Of a DNA stretch of 64,000 nt, positions 20,648 to 35,035 are shown in pieces. A model generated the notes under the pieces. It was given only the letters and a program-made list of their open reading frames with translations. It had not been told where the DNA came from and did not search any database. This DNA comes from Antedon mediterranea (Eukaryota; Echinodermata; Crinoidea; Comatulida; Antedonidae), in contig NC_092670.1 in assembly GCF_964355755.1 (NCBI RefSeq), forward strand, positions 27,269,795 through 27,333,794. The letters run 5' to 3'. The position numbers and the translations under genes were made by a program. Position 1 is the first letter of the stretch. The number at the start of each line of letters is the position of its first letter.

Positions 20648-20759
20648 GATGTCATAAAAATCAATGTATTAACAATTTGCAAATTGTTAATATATTGATG
20701 TAGCAGTCCAAATACATTGCATGCTAATATCAGCTCTATTAACAATTTTCTTAAAGATG

Positions 20760-21795
20760 TATTGTTGATAATAGTAGGCAATTTATTGAGACTGCAATGT
20801 GTTAACAATTTACCTAATGGCACAAGATTTGATTCTGATTCAATTATATAATTGCTGTATTACAATTTCCTGTAATATTGATAATAGTATGCAATTTATT
20901 GAGACTGCAATGTGTTAACAATTTGCCTAATGGCACAAGATTTGATTCTGATTAAATTATATAATTGCTGTATTACAATTTCCTGTAATATTGATAATAG
21001 TATGCAATTTATTGAGACTGCAATGTGTTAACAATTTGCCTAATGGCACAAGATTTGATTCTGATTAAATTATATAACTGCTGTAATACAATTTCCTGTA
21101 ATATTGATAATAGTATGCAATTTATTGAGACTGCAATGTGTTAACAATTTGCCTAATGGCACAAGATTTGATTCTGATTCAATTATATAATTGCGGTATT
21201 ACAATTTCCTGTAATATTGATAATAGTATGCAATTTATTGAGACTGCAATGTGTTAACAATTTACCTAATGGCACAAGATTTTATTCTGATTAAATTATA
21301 TAATTGCGGTATTACAATTTCCTGTAATATTGATAATAGTATGCAATTTATTGAGACTGCAATGTGGTAACAATTTGCCTAATGGCACAAGATTTGATTC
21401 TGATTAAATTATATAACTGCTGTATTACAATTTCCTGTAATATTGATAATAGTATGCAATTTATTGAGACTGCAATGTGGTAACAATTTGCCTAATGGCA
21501 CAAGATTTGATTCTGATTAAATTATATAACTGCTGTATTACAATTTCCTGTAATATTGATAATAGTATGCAATTTATTGAGACTGCAATGTGGTAACAAT
21601 TTGCCTAATGGCACAAGATTTGATTCTGATTAAATTATATAACTGCTGTATTACAATTTCCTGTAATATTGATAATAGTATGCAATTTATTGAGACTGCA
21701 ATGTGGTAACAATTTGCCTAATGGCACAAGATTTGATTCTGATTAAATTATATATTTGCTGTATTACAATTTCCTGTAATATTGATAATAATATG
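20760..21795 (+). repeat. 113-bp tandem repeat, about nine copies
   Basis: GCAATTTATTGAGACTGCAA recurs at 20778, 20891, 21004, 21117 and onward every 113 bases to about 21790. Copies differ by a few bases (TGTGTTAAC or TGTGGTAAC, TATAATTGC or TATAACTGC). It begins about 110 bases after the gene's stop codon, so it may lie in the 3' untranslated region. Confidence 0.92.
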
Positions 21796-22640
21796 CAATT
21801 TATTTTTATCTGTACATAATTGTATATGTAATGCTTGCATAAATGATTTTTATTTATTTTTTTTTTGACGCAGCTTTTATGAAATTGATTGCCGCCGATG
21901 TACATCGTATATGTCAATAAAATATTATTATTATAGCATGCAATTTATTGAGACTTGCTACACTATAATTACTGTGTACTCTATGTATACATTATTTTAT
22001 TTAATGTGAAAACAGTATCAATTACTTTGTTTGTACAATCTTCACCTTACAAGCTAAAATTGTTTCAAAGTTTAGATATTCTGTTAAATTGAATAGGTTT
22101 GGCATTTGGACTCTTAATAAATCTATCTTAAAGAAATTGCGAATTTGTTGAACTTCTTTATTTTGAGTAAGTTTGTTGCTTGATCTAATTCATTCGGGCT
22201 GGTTTAACTTTCAGCTAGGTTACAAAGCGAAATAAAATGTTCCTTTTATTCAAAAAAATAGAATTTTTATTTTGAATACTGTATTATAACACATTTATAT
22301 TTTTAGTAGAATTGTTGTCTGAAGATGATCTTTACAAAGCATTTTTAACAATTTGTACCATATTTTAACACCTTGATATTAATCGTGTTGTAGATTTTCA
22401 TTTCGAGGGTTAATTATTGTTTGCATTTCATGCCCCCACCCTCTTAAAAACCCTTCTGAACAATTAACAAAAAACATTTTTTTATTCATCAATTTAACAT
22501 TGGTATGTTTTTTTCTATCAATAGTAATTATTGGAATGGTTTTAATGAGCTTTGTACTGGTATTGTTGACTTTGCACTATTTTTGCACTGTTTAATCTAT
22601 AAATAAGACATTTTTATACTGTAATATGTTATGTACACTG
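21796..22640. other. Non-coding; candidate polyadenylation signal
   Basis: No gene is seen. AATAAA at 21916-21921 is the first strong signal after the 113-bp repeats, and could end the longer transcript of the upstream gene. Another AATAAA is near 22230. Confidence 0.4.
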
Positions 22641-22895
22641 TCAAGTCTCCCAAATGTACATTTTAGAGTTTGAAAAACAGTTGGGAGACAAAAATAACAA
22701 CTTAAAACATATATATCTTACAGTTTAATTGTTATTATAATTTTTTTTGTTTTTAAATATGTAGTAACATGCCTTTAATGAAATAAAATGAAAGGGTGTA
22801 TGTAAAATATATGTCAAAGTATAATAATCAGCCATTTTGTCATTGTCTCCCAAATATAAAAAAAAATAGCATGTCTCCCAAAGTGTTAATTTAGT

Positions 22896-22899
<4 letters not shown>

Positions 22900-22928
<29 letters not shown>
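22900..22928. repeat. (TA)n microsatellite
   Basis: Short TA run just outside the right end of the decamer-bounded element. Confidence 0.9.
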
Positions 22929-22929
<1 letters not shown>

Positions 22930-22932
<3 letters not shown>

Positions 22933-23700
22933 TTGTTATATTTACAATAATGTACACTAATTTGTTACTGAACTATGGAGAATTTTTTTTTTCCGAAATA
23001 AAAGATGAATGAATGAATTTATTTTCAATCTTTCTACATAACAACAAATATATAGTATAACAGGGGAGTAGCGGAAAAGCAAAAGTAAAGTAAATTTGAA
23101 CCAGCCAAACCTGTATGAAACATTATCCAGTAAGCAAATTTTATAAGAAGCTTTTGTTTATTAAAATGGGTTTCTCTGAAATTCCAGAAGTTTATTAAAC
23201 ATTGAAAATAACACAATCGCCTTTAAACAAAATGCTGTTCAAAAAAAGAATCGGTTGAAGCAAGCGTTCTTATAACATCCGATAAAATGAAGGTTCAATA
23301 AAGTAGCCCTATTAACAAATATATGAGGTCTCAGGCCTATCCCATATTAATTATTTTTATAGATACATTAATTTTAAGATTCCAGATACCGAATTGTTGT
23401 TTTTTTACATAACAAGTCATTTTTTCTTTGAATATAAATTCTGATTTAAGGACAAAATACTAAAATAAATACTTACACCAAAGGTGCATAAAAACGTGTT
23501 GATGTGGCGCTATATCAATATCATTATCTTTGCATTCACCCTAGACGCACATAGTGTGACACCCCTACCATATTCTCGATGTGACGATAAATGTACCAAT
23601 TAACATAATACTTCAGTAAAACTGATTATGTTTTTTCAAGAGATCAGCTATATCGTGTTGATTATAAAAAGGTGCAACTTTTAATTGATTGGAGATTAAA
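22930..23700. other. Non-coding sequence, no gene seen
   Basis: AT-rich and without recognisable features. The short minus-strand frame near 23034-23216 shows no known domain. Confidence 0.4.
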
Positions 23701-24430
23701 CAAGTAAACTATTTACTATTCTTGTCTTTACTCGTACAAAATAATATAACGGTCGCTAATTGGAAGTGTTTAAACTAAAGTGATCTATAATTGGAAGAGG
23801 ACCCGTACAATTACTTGTTTTTTATCACATGATTATAAACTATTTATTCTTCTTGTCTTAACTAGTATTATTCTTCTTGTCTTTATTCATACAAAAAAAA
23901 TATAACGGTCGCTAATTTAAAGTGTCTTAAAGTTAAGGGATCTTAAATTTAAAGAGGACCAGTACACTAATTACTTGATTTTTATCACATGATTATAAAC
24001 TATTTATTCTTCTTGTCTGTATTCATACCAAAAAAATACAAAGGTCGCTAATTAGAAGTGTCTTAAAGTAAAGTGATCTTTAATTGGAAGAGGACCAGTA
24101 CAATTACTTGTTTTTTTATCCCATGATTAAAAACTATATATTATTCTTGTCGTTACTCATACAAAATAATATAACGGTCGCTAATTTAAAGTGTTTTAAA
24201 GTAAAGAGATCTTTATATTGAAGAGGACCAGTACAATTACTTATTTTTTGTCACATGATTCAAAAATATTTATTATTCTTATCTTTGCTCGTACAAAATA
24301 ATATAACGGTCGCTAATTGGAAGTGTCTTACAGTAAAGTGACCTTTAATTGGAAGAGGACCAGTACAATTACTTGTTTTATATCACATGATTATAAACTA
24401 TTTATGCTTCTTGTTTTTATTCATAAAAAA

Positions 24431-27400
24431 TAATATAACGGTCGCTAATTGGAAGTGTCTTACAGTAAAGTGACCTTTAATTGGAAGAGGACCAGTACAA
24501 TTACTTGTTTTATATCACATGATTATAAACTATTTATTATTCTTGTCTTTACTCGTACAAAATAATATAACGGTCGCTAATTGGAAGTGTTTAAACTAAA
24601 GTGATCTATAATTGGAAGAGGACCCGTACAATTACTTGTTTTTTATCACATGATTATAAACTATTTATTCTTCTTGTCTTAACTAGTATTATTCTTCTTG
24701 TCTTTATTCATACAAAAAAAATATAACGGTCGCTAATTTAAAGTGTCTTAAAGTTAAGGGATCTTAAATTTAAAGAGGACCAGTACACTAATTACTTGAT
24801 TTTTATCACATGATTATAAACTATTTATTCTTCTTGTCTGTATTCATACCAAAAAAATACAAAAGTCGCTAATTAGAAGTGTCTTAAAGTAAAGTGATCT
24901 TTAATTGGAAGAGGACCAGTACAATTACTTGTTTTTTTATCCCATGATTAAAAACTATATATTATTCTTGTCTTTATTCATACAAAATAATATAACGGTC
25001 GCTAAATGGAAGTGTCTTAAAGTAAAGTGACCTTTAATTGGAAGAGGACCAGTACAATTACTTATTTTGTATCACATGATTAAAATCTATTTATTCTTCT
25101 TGTCTGTACTCATACAAAATAATATAACGGTCGCTAATTGGAAGTGTCTTAAAGTAAAGTGATCTTTAATTGGAAGAGGACCAGTACAATTACTTGTTTT
25201 TTTATCCCATGATTAAAAACTATATATTATTCTTGTCGTTACTCATACAAAATAATATAACGGTCGCTAATTTAAAGTGTTTTAAAGTAAAGAGATCTTT
25301 ATATTGAAGAGGACCAGTACAATTACTTATTTTTTGTCACATGATTCAAAAATATTTATTATTCTTATCTTTGCTCGTACAAAATAATATAACGGTCGCT
25401 AATTGGAAGTGTCTTACAGTAAAGTGACCTTTAATTGGAAGAGGACCAGTACAATTACTTGTTTTATATCACATGATTATAAACTATTTAGACTTCTTGT
25501 TTTTATTCATAAAAAATAATATAACGGTCGCTAAATGGAAGTGTCTTAAAGTAAAGTGACCTTTAATTGGAAGAAGACCAGTACAATTACTTATTTTATA
25601 TCACATGATTATAAACTATTTATTATTCTTGTCTTTATTCATACAAAATAATATAACGGTCGCTAAATGGAAGTGTCTTAAAGTAAAGTGACCTTTAATT
25701 GGAAGAGGACCAGTACAATTACTTATTTTTTATCACATGATTAAAATCTATTTATTCTTCTTGTCTGTACTCATACAAAATAATATAACGGTCGGATCGC
25801 TAATTGGAAGTGTCTTAAAGTAAAGTGATCTTTAATTGGAAAAGGACCAGTACAATTACTTGTTTTTTATCACATGATTAAAATCTATTTATTCTTCTTG
25901 TCTGTACTCATACAAAATAATATAACGGTCGCTAAATGGAAGTGTCTTAATGTAAAGTGATCTTTAATTGGAAGAGGACCAGTACAATTACTTGTTTTAT
26001 ATCACATGATTATAAACTATTTATTATTCTTGTCTTTATTCATACAAAATAATATAACGGTCGCTAAATGGAAGTGTCTTAAAGTAAAGTGACCTTTAAT
26101 TGGAAGAGGACCAGTACAATTACTTATTTTTTATCACATGATTAAAATCTATTTATTCTTCTTGTCTGTACTCATACAAAATAATATAACGGTCGCTAAT
26201 TGGAAGTGTCTTAAAGTAAAGTGATCTTTAATTGGAAGAGGACCAGTACAATTACTTGTTTTTTATCACATGATTAAAATCTATTTATTTTTCTTGTCTG
26301 TACTCATACAAAATAATATAACGGTCGCTAAATGGAAGTGTCTTAAAGTAAAGTGATCTTTAATTGGAAGAGGACCAGTACAATTACTTGTTTTTTATCA
26401 CATGATTAAAATCTATTTATTTTTCTTGTCTGTACTCATACAAAATAATATAACGGTCGCTAAATGGAAGTGTCTTAAAGTAAAGTGATCTTTAATGGGA
26501 AGAGGACCAGTACAATTACTTGTTTTATATCACATGATTATAAACTATTTATTATTCTTGTCTTTATTCATACAAAATAATATAACGGTCGCTAAATGGA
26601 AGTGTCTTAAAGTAAAGTGACCTTTAATTGGAAGAGGACCAGTACAATTACTTATTTTTTATCACATGATTAAAATCTATTTATTCTTCTTGTCTGTACT
26701 CATACAAAATAATATAACGGTCGCTAATTGGAAGTGTCTTAAAGTAAAGTGATCTTTAATTGGAAGAGGACCAGTACAATTACTTGTTTTTTATCACATG
26801 ATTAAAATCTATTTATTCTTCTTGTCTGTACTCATACAAAATAATATAACGGTCGCTAATTGGAGGTGTCTTACAGTAAAGTGACCTTTAATTGGAAGAG
26901 GACCAGTACAATTACTTATTTTATATCACATGATTATAAACTATTTATGCTTCTTGTTTTTATTCATAAAAAATAATATAACGGTCGCTAATTGGAAGTG
27001 TCTTAAAGTAAAGTGATCTTTCATTGGAAGAGGACTAGTACAATTACTTGTTTTTTATCACATGATTAAAATCTATTTATTCTTCTTGTCTGTACTCATA
27101 CAAAATAATATAACGGTCGCTAATTGGAAGTGTCTTACAGTAAAGTGACCTTTAATTAGAAGAGGACCAGTACAATTACTTGTTTTATATCACATGATTA
27201 TAAACTATTTATTATTCTTGTCTTTATTCATACAAAATAATATAACGGTCGCTAAATGGAAGTGTCTTAAAGTAAAGTGACCTTTAATTGGAAGAAGACC
27301 AGTACAATTACTTATTTTATATCACATGATTATAAACTATTTATGCTTCATGTTTTTATTCATAAAAAATAATATAACGGTCACTAATTGGAAGTGTCTT

Positions 27401-28285
27401 AAAGTAAAGTGATCTTCCATTGGAAGAGGACCAGTACAATCACATGATTAAAATCTATTTATTCTTCTTGTCTGTACTCATACAAAATAATATAACGGTC
27501 GCTAATTGGAAGTGTATTAAAGTAAAGTGATCTTTCATTGGAAGAGGACCAGTACAATTACTTGTTTTTTATCACATGATTAAAATCTATTTATTCTTCT
27601 TGTCTGTACTCATACAAAACAATATAACGGTCGCTAATTGGAAGTGTCTTAAAGTAAAGTGATCTTTAATTGAAAGAGGAGACCAGTACAATTACTTGTT
27701 TTTTGTCATATGATTAAAAATATATTTATTATTCTTGCCTTTATTCATACAAAATAATATAACGGTCGCTAATTGGAAGTGTTTAAATTAAAGTGATCTT
27801 TAATTGGAAGAGGACCAGTACAATTACTTGTTTTTTATCACATGATTAAAATCTATTTATTCTTCTTGTTTCTATTCATACAAAACAATAATAACGGTCG
27901 CTAATTGGAAGTGTTTAAATTTAAGTGATCTTTAATTGGAAGAGGACCAGTACAATTACTTGTTTTTTATCACATGATTATAAACTATTTATTATTCTTG
28001 TCTTTACTCATACAAAATAATAAAACGGTCGCTAATTGGAAGTGTTTAATTTTAAGTGATCTTTAATTGGAAGAAGACCAGTACAATTACTTGTTTTTTG
28101 TCACATGATTAAAAACTATTATTACTCTTGTCTTTACTCATACAAAACAATAAAAATGGTCGCTAATTGGAAGTGTCTAAACTAAAGTGTTCTTTAATTG
28201 GAAGAGGACCAGTATAATTACTTGTTTTTATTACATGATTATTATTATATTGTTATTTATTCTTCTTGTCTTTATTCATACCAAA
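24431..28285 (+). repeat. Higher-order satellite block, copy A (3855 bp)
   Basis: Rare variants act as markers: GGTCGGATCGC at 25790 and a monomer lacking the ATTACTTG part at 27431. Both recur exactly 3855 bases later. Confidence 0.85.
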
Positions 28286-31200
28286 TAATATAACGGTCGC
28301 TAATTGGAAGTGTCTTACAGTAAAGTGACCTTTAATTGGAAGAGGACCAGTACAATTACTTGTTTTATATCACATGATTATAAACTATTTATTATTCTTG
28401 TCTTTACTCGTACAAAATAATATAACGGTCGCTAATTGGAAGTGTTTAAACTAAAGTGATCTATAATTGGAAGAGGACCCGTACAATTACTTGTTTTTTA
28501 TCACATGATTATAAACTATTTATTCTTCTTGTCTTAACTAGTATTATTCTTCTTGTCTTTATTCATACAAAAAAAATATAACGGTCGCTAATTTAAAGTG
28601 TCTTAAAGTTAAGGGATCTTAAATTTAAAGAGGACCAGTACACTAATTACTTGATTTTTATCACATGATTATAAACTATTTATTCTTCTTGTCTGTATTC
28701 ATACCAAAAAAATACAAAAGTCGCTAATTAGAAGTGTCTTAAAGTAAAGTGATCTTTAATTGGAAGAGGACCAGTACAATTACTTGTTTTTTTATCCCAT
28801 GATTAAAAACTATATATTATTCTTGTCTTTATTCATACAAAATAATATAACGGTCGCTAAATGGAAGTGTCTTAAAGTAAAGTGACCTTTAATTGGAAGA
28901 GGACCAGTACAATTACTTATTTTGTATCACATGATTAAAATCTATTTATTCTTCTTGTCTGTACTCATACAAAATAATATAACGGTCGCTAATTGGAAGT
29001 GTCTTAAAGTAAAGTGATCTTTAATTGGAAGAGGACCAGTACAATTACTTGTTTTTTTATCCCATGATTAAAAACTATATATTATTCTTGTCGTTACTCA
29101 TACAAAATAATATAACGGTCGCTAATTTAAAGTGTTTTAAAGTAAAGAGATCTTTATATTGAAGAGGACCAGTACAATTACTTATTTTTTGTCACATGAT
29201 TCAAAAATATTTATTATTCTTATCTTTGCTCGTACAAAATAATATAACGGTCGCTAATTGGAAGTGTCTTACAGTAAAGTGACCTTTAATTGGAAGAGGA
29301 CCAGTACAATTACTTGTTTTATATCACATGATTATAAACTATTTAGACTTCTTGTTTTTATTCATAAAAAATAATATAACGGTCGCTAAATGGAAGTGTC
29401 TTAAAGTAAAGTGACCTTTAATTGGAAGAAGACCAGTACAATTACTTATTTTATATCACATGATTATAAACTATTTATTATTCTTGTCTTTATTCATACA
29501 AAATAATATAACGGTCGCTAAATGGAAGTGTCTTAAAGTAAAGTGACCTTTAATTGGAAGAGGACCAGTACAATTACTTATTTTTTATCACATGATTAAA
29601 ATCTATTTATTCTTCTTGTCTGTACTCATACAAAATAATATAACGGTCGGATCGCTAATTGGAAGTGTCTTAAAGTAAAGTGATCTTTAATTGGAAAAGG
29701 ACCAGTACAATTACTTGTTTTTTATCACATGATTAAAATCTATTTATTCTTCTTGTCTGTACTCATACAAAATAATATAACGGTCGCTAAATGGAAGTGT
29801 CTTAATGTAAAGTGATCTTTAATTGGAAGAGGACCAGTACAATTACTTGTTTTATATCACATGATTATAAACTATTTATTATTCTTGTCTTTATTCATAC
29901 AAAATAATATAACGGTCGCTAAATGGAAGTGTCTTAAAGTAAAGTGACCTTTAATTGGAAGAGGACCAGTACAATTACTTATTTTTTATCACATGATTAA
30001 AATCTATTTATTCTTCTTGTCTGTACTCATACAAAATAATATAACGGTCGCTAATTGGAAGTGTCTTAAAGTAAAGTGATCTTTAATTGGAAGAGGACCA
30101 GTACAATTACTTGTTTTTTATCACATGATTAAAATCTATTTATTTTTCTTGTCTGTACTCATACAAAATAATATAACGGTCGCTAAATGGAAGTGTCTTA
30201 AAGTAAAGTGATCTTTAATTGGAAGAGGACCAGTACAATTACTTGTTTTTTATCACATGATTAAAATCTATTTATTTTTCTTGTCTGTACTCATACAAAA
30301 TAATATAACGGTCGCTAAATGGAAGTGTCTTAAAGTAAAGTGATCTTTAATGGGAAGAGGACCAGTACAATTACTTGTTTTATATCACATGATTATAAAC
30401 TATTTATTATTCTTGTCTTTATTCATACAAAATAATATAACGGTCGCTAAATGGAAGTGTCTTAAAGTAAAGTGACCTTTAATTGGAAGAGGACCAGTAC
30501 AATTACTTATTTTTTATCACATGATTAAAATCTATTTATTCTTCTTGTCTGTACTCATACAAAATAATATAACGGTCGCTAATTGGAAGTGTCTTAAAGT
30601 AAAGTGATCTTTAATTGGAAGAGGACCAGTACAATTACTTGTTTTTTATCACATGATTAAAATCTATTTATTCTTCTTGTCTGTACTCATACAAAATAAT
30701 ATAACGGTCGCTAATTGGAGGTGTCTTACAGTAAAGTGACCTTTAATTGGAAGAGGACCAGTACAATTACTTATTTTATATCACATGATTATAAACTATT
30801 TATGCTTCTTGTTTTTATTCATAAAAAATAATATAACGGTCGCTAATTGGAAGTGTCTTAAAGTAAAGTGATCTTTCATTGGAAGAGGACTAGTACAATT
30901 ACTTGTTTTTTATCACATGATTAAAATCTATTTATTCTTCTTGTCTGTACTCATACAAAATAATATAACGGTCGCTAATTGGAAGTGTCTTACAGTAAAG
31001 TGACCTTTAATTAGAAGAGGACCAGTACAATTACTTGTTTTATATCACATGATTATAAACTATTTATTATTCTTGTCTTTATTCATACAAAATAATATAA
31101 CGGTCGCTAAATGGAAGTGTCTTAAAGTAAAGTGACCTTTAATTGGAAGAAGACCAGTACAATTACTTATTTTATATCACATGATTATAAACTATTTATG

Positions 31201-32140
31201 CTTCATGTTTTTATTCATAAAAAATAATATAACGGTCACTAATTGGAAGTGTCTTAAAGTAAAGTGATCTTCCATTGGAAGAGGACCAGTACAATCACAT
31301 GATTAAAATCTATTTATTCTTCTTGTCTGTACTCATACAAAATAATATAACGGTCGCTAATTGGAAGTGTATTAAAGTAAAGTGATCTTTCATTGGAAGA
31401 GGACCAGTACAATTACTTGTTTTTTATCACATGATTAAAATCTATTTATTCTTCTTGTCTGTACTCATACAAAACAATATAACGGTCGCTAATTGGAAGT
31501 GTCTTAAAGTAAAGTGATCTTTAATTGAAAGAGGAGACCAGTACAATTACTTGTTTTTTGTCATATGATTAAAAATATATTTATTATTCTTGCCTTTATT
31601 CATACAAAATAATATAACGGTCGCTAATTGGAAGTGTTTAAATTAAAGTGATCTTTAATTGGAAGAGGACCAGTACAATTACTTGTTTTTTATCACATGA
31701 TTAAAATCTATTTATTCTTCTTGTTTCTATTCATACAAAACAATAATAACGGTCGCTAATTGGAAGTGTTTAAATTTAAGTGATCTTTAATTGGAAGAGG
31801 ACCAGTACAATTACTTGTTTTTTATCACATGATTATAAACTATTTATTATTCTTGTCTTTACTCATACAAAATAATAAAACGGTCGCTAATTGGAAGTGT
31901 TTAATTTTAAGTGATCTTTAATTGGAAGAAGACCAGTACAATTACTTGTTTTTTGTCACATGATTAAAAACTATTATTACTCTTGTCTTTACTCATACAA
32001 AACAATAAAAATGGTCGCTAATTGGAAGTGTCTAAACTAAAGTGTTCTTTAATTGGAAGAGGACCAGTATAATTACTTGTTTTTATTACATGATTATTAT
32101 TATATTGTTATTTATTCTTCTTGTCTTTATTCATACCAAA
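28286..32140 (+). repeat. Higher-order satellite block, copy B (3855 bp)
   Basis: This is a direct tandem duplicate of copy A. Markers are at 29645 and 31286. By eye the two copies are almost identical through the whole block, with changes near the right end (TAATGGTCGC at 32150). Confidence 0.85.
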
Positions 32141-33179
32141 TAATATAATGGTCGCTAATTGGAGGTGTTTTAAGCCAAGTAATCTTTGAAAAATAAAAAC
32201 TAGTTTAGCATTATTAACAAATAGTGGTCGTTAAAAAAAGACAAGTGCATGCGCAATCACGATCAAAACCTGAATCTCAAATCTCAACCACGGACGGTAT
32301 TCAATCCAAGAGTCAGACATTATTAAACGCGCCGGACAGCATTAAGAGCCATTGTCTGTAAAAATCAAAGATTTGGTGGCAGATGTAAAAAAATGGATTT
32401 CTCTTAAATTTTTACCATGAATAGACATTTCACTAAAAAGCATATCTACATCATTCATTTGAATTTTTAGCCTCCGTTGCCATGACAACGGTCAATTATC
32501 CAAATTTTGATGTTTTTGCCATTTTTCACAGATTTTCTATAGTGAAAAAGTACAAACTTGTATACTTATTTTAACCAAAAATACTTACAGTATACAGTTT
32601 TTGTTTGTAGCAGTGTAAACAACATGTATTGAGTTCCATTTAATGTAAAAAAAAAAAAAATACAAAATGGAGTTTGGTTGATACCATTATTTTAAAAAGG
32701 GGTGTTTTTAAAAAATATTTTTTTTATAAAAGTATACCTCATAAACGTACCTATAACTTCCAAAGTGGTGTTTTTAAATCAATGAGGTTTTTTAATTTGA
32801 TAGTCAATAGGTTTGTCAACAATAATCACGGAAAAAACTATGGGGTAAATTTCGTACATAGGTTTTATGTTGCCAGGAAAATACGAAAAATACAAAAAAT
32901 ATAATAAAATATCAACAAACAAAACACATGAAACACAATTTAAATATGGCTAATCCAATAATAAAATGTATATGTGGCTTTTCATAATGCTACTAGAGTC
33001 ATACGAATAGTTTAGATAAAATAGGAGAATGTGTTGCCAGGTTTATTTCAATTAATTGCCAGAAAAACAGTATTTTGCATTGAAATATTTAGTTGATGGA
33101 AAATAATGTTAAACTTGGAAATAATTGCGTCAATGGTTTTTATAAATTTTTAAATCTATTTTGTGTAAAGAGATACAGA

Positions 33180-35035
33180 AAGACCTCCCAAAAAATCTGA
33201 CCTTGTAAATAGGTCATTTAAGGTCAAAAGGGGTCAGAATGCAAAACAGGACAGGTCCCCACTTTACTACAACTATTAATGTTTGATCAACATTTACAAG
33301 ATAGTTCATAACAATTCTCAAAAATTTTAATATTTTACCTAATGTGTTACCTTAGCAACCATTTCTATGTGTAACTAAGGAAAGTAATTTTTAAAAAAAT
33401 GTAAAAAATGGCGTTTTTATAAATACAAAGAATTGATTGCATTTGTAATTTTTCTCAATTTTACTTCTACTGCATTCCATTAATGACAAACTTGACCTTG
33501 TAAATTCATTCATTTGAGGTCAACATTTTACCATAGCAACTGTTTCTATGCGAAAAGGGGTTTTTCATAAATACAAAACATTTTTTCTACATAGTTTTAC
33601 ATTTCTACTTTTTGCCAAATTTACTTTAAATACTGAATCCTAATAATCTCAGAAAGAAAGTCTTGACGAATATGAATAAAGGTAAAAAAAATAAAATATG
33701 GAGTTTTCATGAAAAAAAAAAATTACATATTGAGGTCAAATGACATCAACATTTTACCTATAGTGTATTGATTGTAGCAACTGTTTCTATACTAACTAAG
33801 TACAATATTTTTAATATGGGGTTTCATGACTACAAACATTTGATTACATAGCTTTACTACCTTTTCCCAAATTTACTTATCTACTGAATCCCAGAAAATG
33901 TCTGACCTTGTGAAAGGGTTATTTGTTGGGTCAAGTTATGTCAAAATGTATTATTTATGTTATCTTAGAACCTGTTTCTATGCATAACTAAGGATAATTG
34001 CTGCTCTAGCCCGCTACGTCACACGAGATGACTCATTCATTAGATGAAATCAAGCAGCAGTATAGTACTACACTTTGATATTTTTGTTAAAAATGGAAAC
34101 TCGACTATAATTTATAGGTACCACCTGTTGAATCCAAAAAACGGCTGAGAAAAGAGTCTAATGACAAATCATAAAGCATTTCTGGTATTTATGAGTCCCA
34201 TGATATTACTATAATTCACTGTCAGATAATCATTGAATTATTATCAAAACAGTCCATTGAAGTTTTTGTTTGTAATAGGATACCTGAAGTATCTAGGCTT
34301 GATGAAGTGACCCCCAGACTTGACCTTAGCAATAACAATAAGCAAGCAGCGTTTTTTGTAAGAAATATTCTTGTTTAAATACAGTTCAAGAACCTCCCGT
34401 AAGTGGCCACCCTCGGGACCTGGAAAAGTGGCCGCTTATAATTGTAGGCCTATTATTATTTATAATCAGGTGGTTTAGTATTTTTTAGCATTTTCAGACA
34501 AATTTTAAAAACTTTTATCATATGAAAAATGGTCGGTCAAAATCAGTGTAGTTTTCTCATCTCTTCACAGTAATGTTTTTAAAACCTCTTCAAAATAAAG
34601 CTAATATATAAAGAAATACAATAAACATGCACCTGTAATTCATAGGTCCATGCAATAAGTATTGCATTTTTCGATTGGCCGCTTACTAAAAATCTCATTT
34701 TTTGTATAAAAAGGTGCCCGCAGCTGCTTACGGTAAGCACCAAATGCACTAATTAGATAGGAAGAACAAACAGGCTTTTCAAAGTGCGTCCGTTAAGGGA
34801 GGTGGCCGCTGTAAATAAAATATGGGGTTTTCATGAATAAAAATAATCACAGAAGAAAGTGCTTACGAATATGACCTTGTGAAACGGTAATTTAAAAATG
34901 CAAATAAGGTATTGCCTGCTAATAATCTACAAATTAAAATAAAATTTGTATAAGATAAATATGCAAAATCTAAAGAATATCTCAATTTTAGTTACCATAG
35001 TAACTGTTGCTATGCATAACTAAGGGAAATTAAAT
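33180..35035. repeat. Irregular internal repeats with GACCTTGTAAA and GTTACCATAGCAAC motifs
   Basis: Modules made of TGACCTTGTAAA, GAGGTCAACATTTTACC, ATAGCAACTGTTTCTATG and AACTAAGG recur around 33190, 33490, 33730, 33900 and 34870 with variable spacing. GTTACCATAGTAAC at 34991-35004 matches the RFX X-box form GTNRCC-N-RGYAAC. Confidence 0.6.

Larger units (their letters stand above)
14516..22885. mobile_element. Candidate 8.4-kb DNA element with CACTT termini and subterminal decamers
   Basis: The left end reads CACTTGGGAGACA. The right end is the inverse, TGTCTCCCAAAGTG. The decamer TTGGGAGACA recurs at 14519, 14551 and 14568, with an inverted TGTCTCCC at 14584. Near the right end TGTCTCCCAA lies at 22844 and 22872, and related motifs occur at about 22645 and 22681. 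Short CACT-type ends with repeated subterminal motifs are features of CACTA-like (EnSpm) elements. I find no clear target duplication (flanks ATA/TTA), no transposase has been recognised inside, and TA repeats lie close to both ends. The assignment is tentative. Confidence 0.4.
23700..32175 (+). repeat. 132-bp satellite array (about 64 monomers) with higher-order structure
   Basis: The monomer core ATAATATAACGGTCGCTAAT is followed by GGAAGTGTCTTAAAGTAAAG, GGAAGAGGACCAGTACAATT and ATCACATGATTAAAATC, with an average spacing of 132 bp. Variants carry small insertions, for example a 24-bp one near 24690. Monomer classes recur in the same order 3855 bp apart. No coding frame spans it. Confidence 0.97.

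Noticed and set aside
23700-32175. CRISPR-like or coding array
   Set aside because: Contiguous 132-bp monomers without spacers and no long open frame; this is a satellite.
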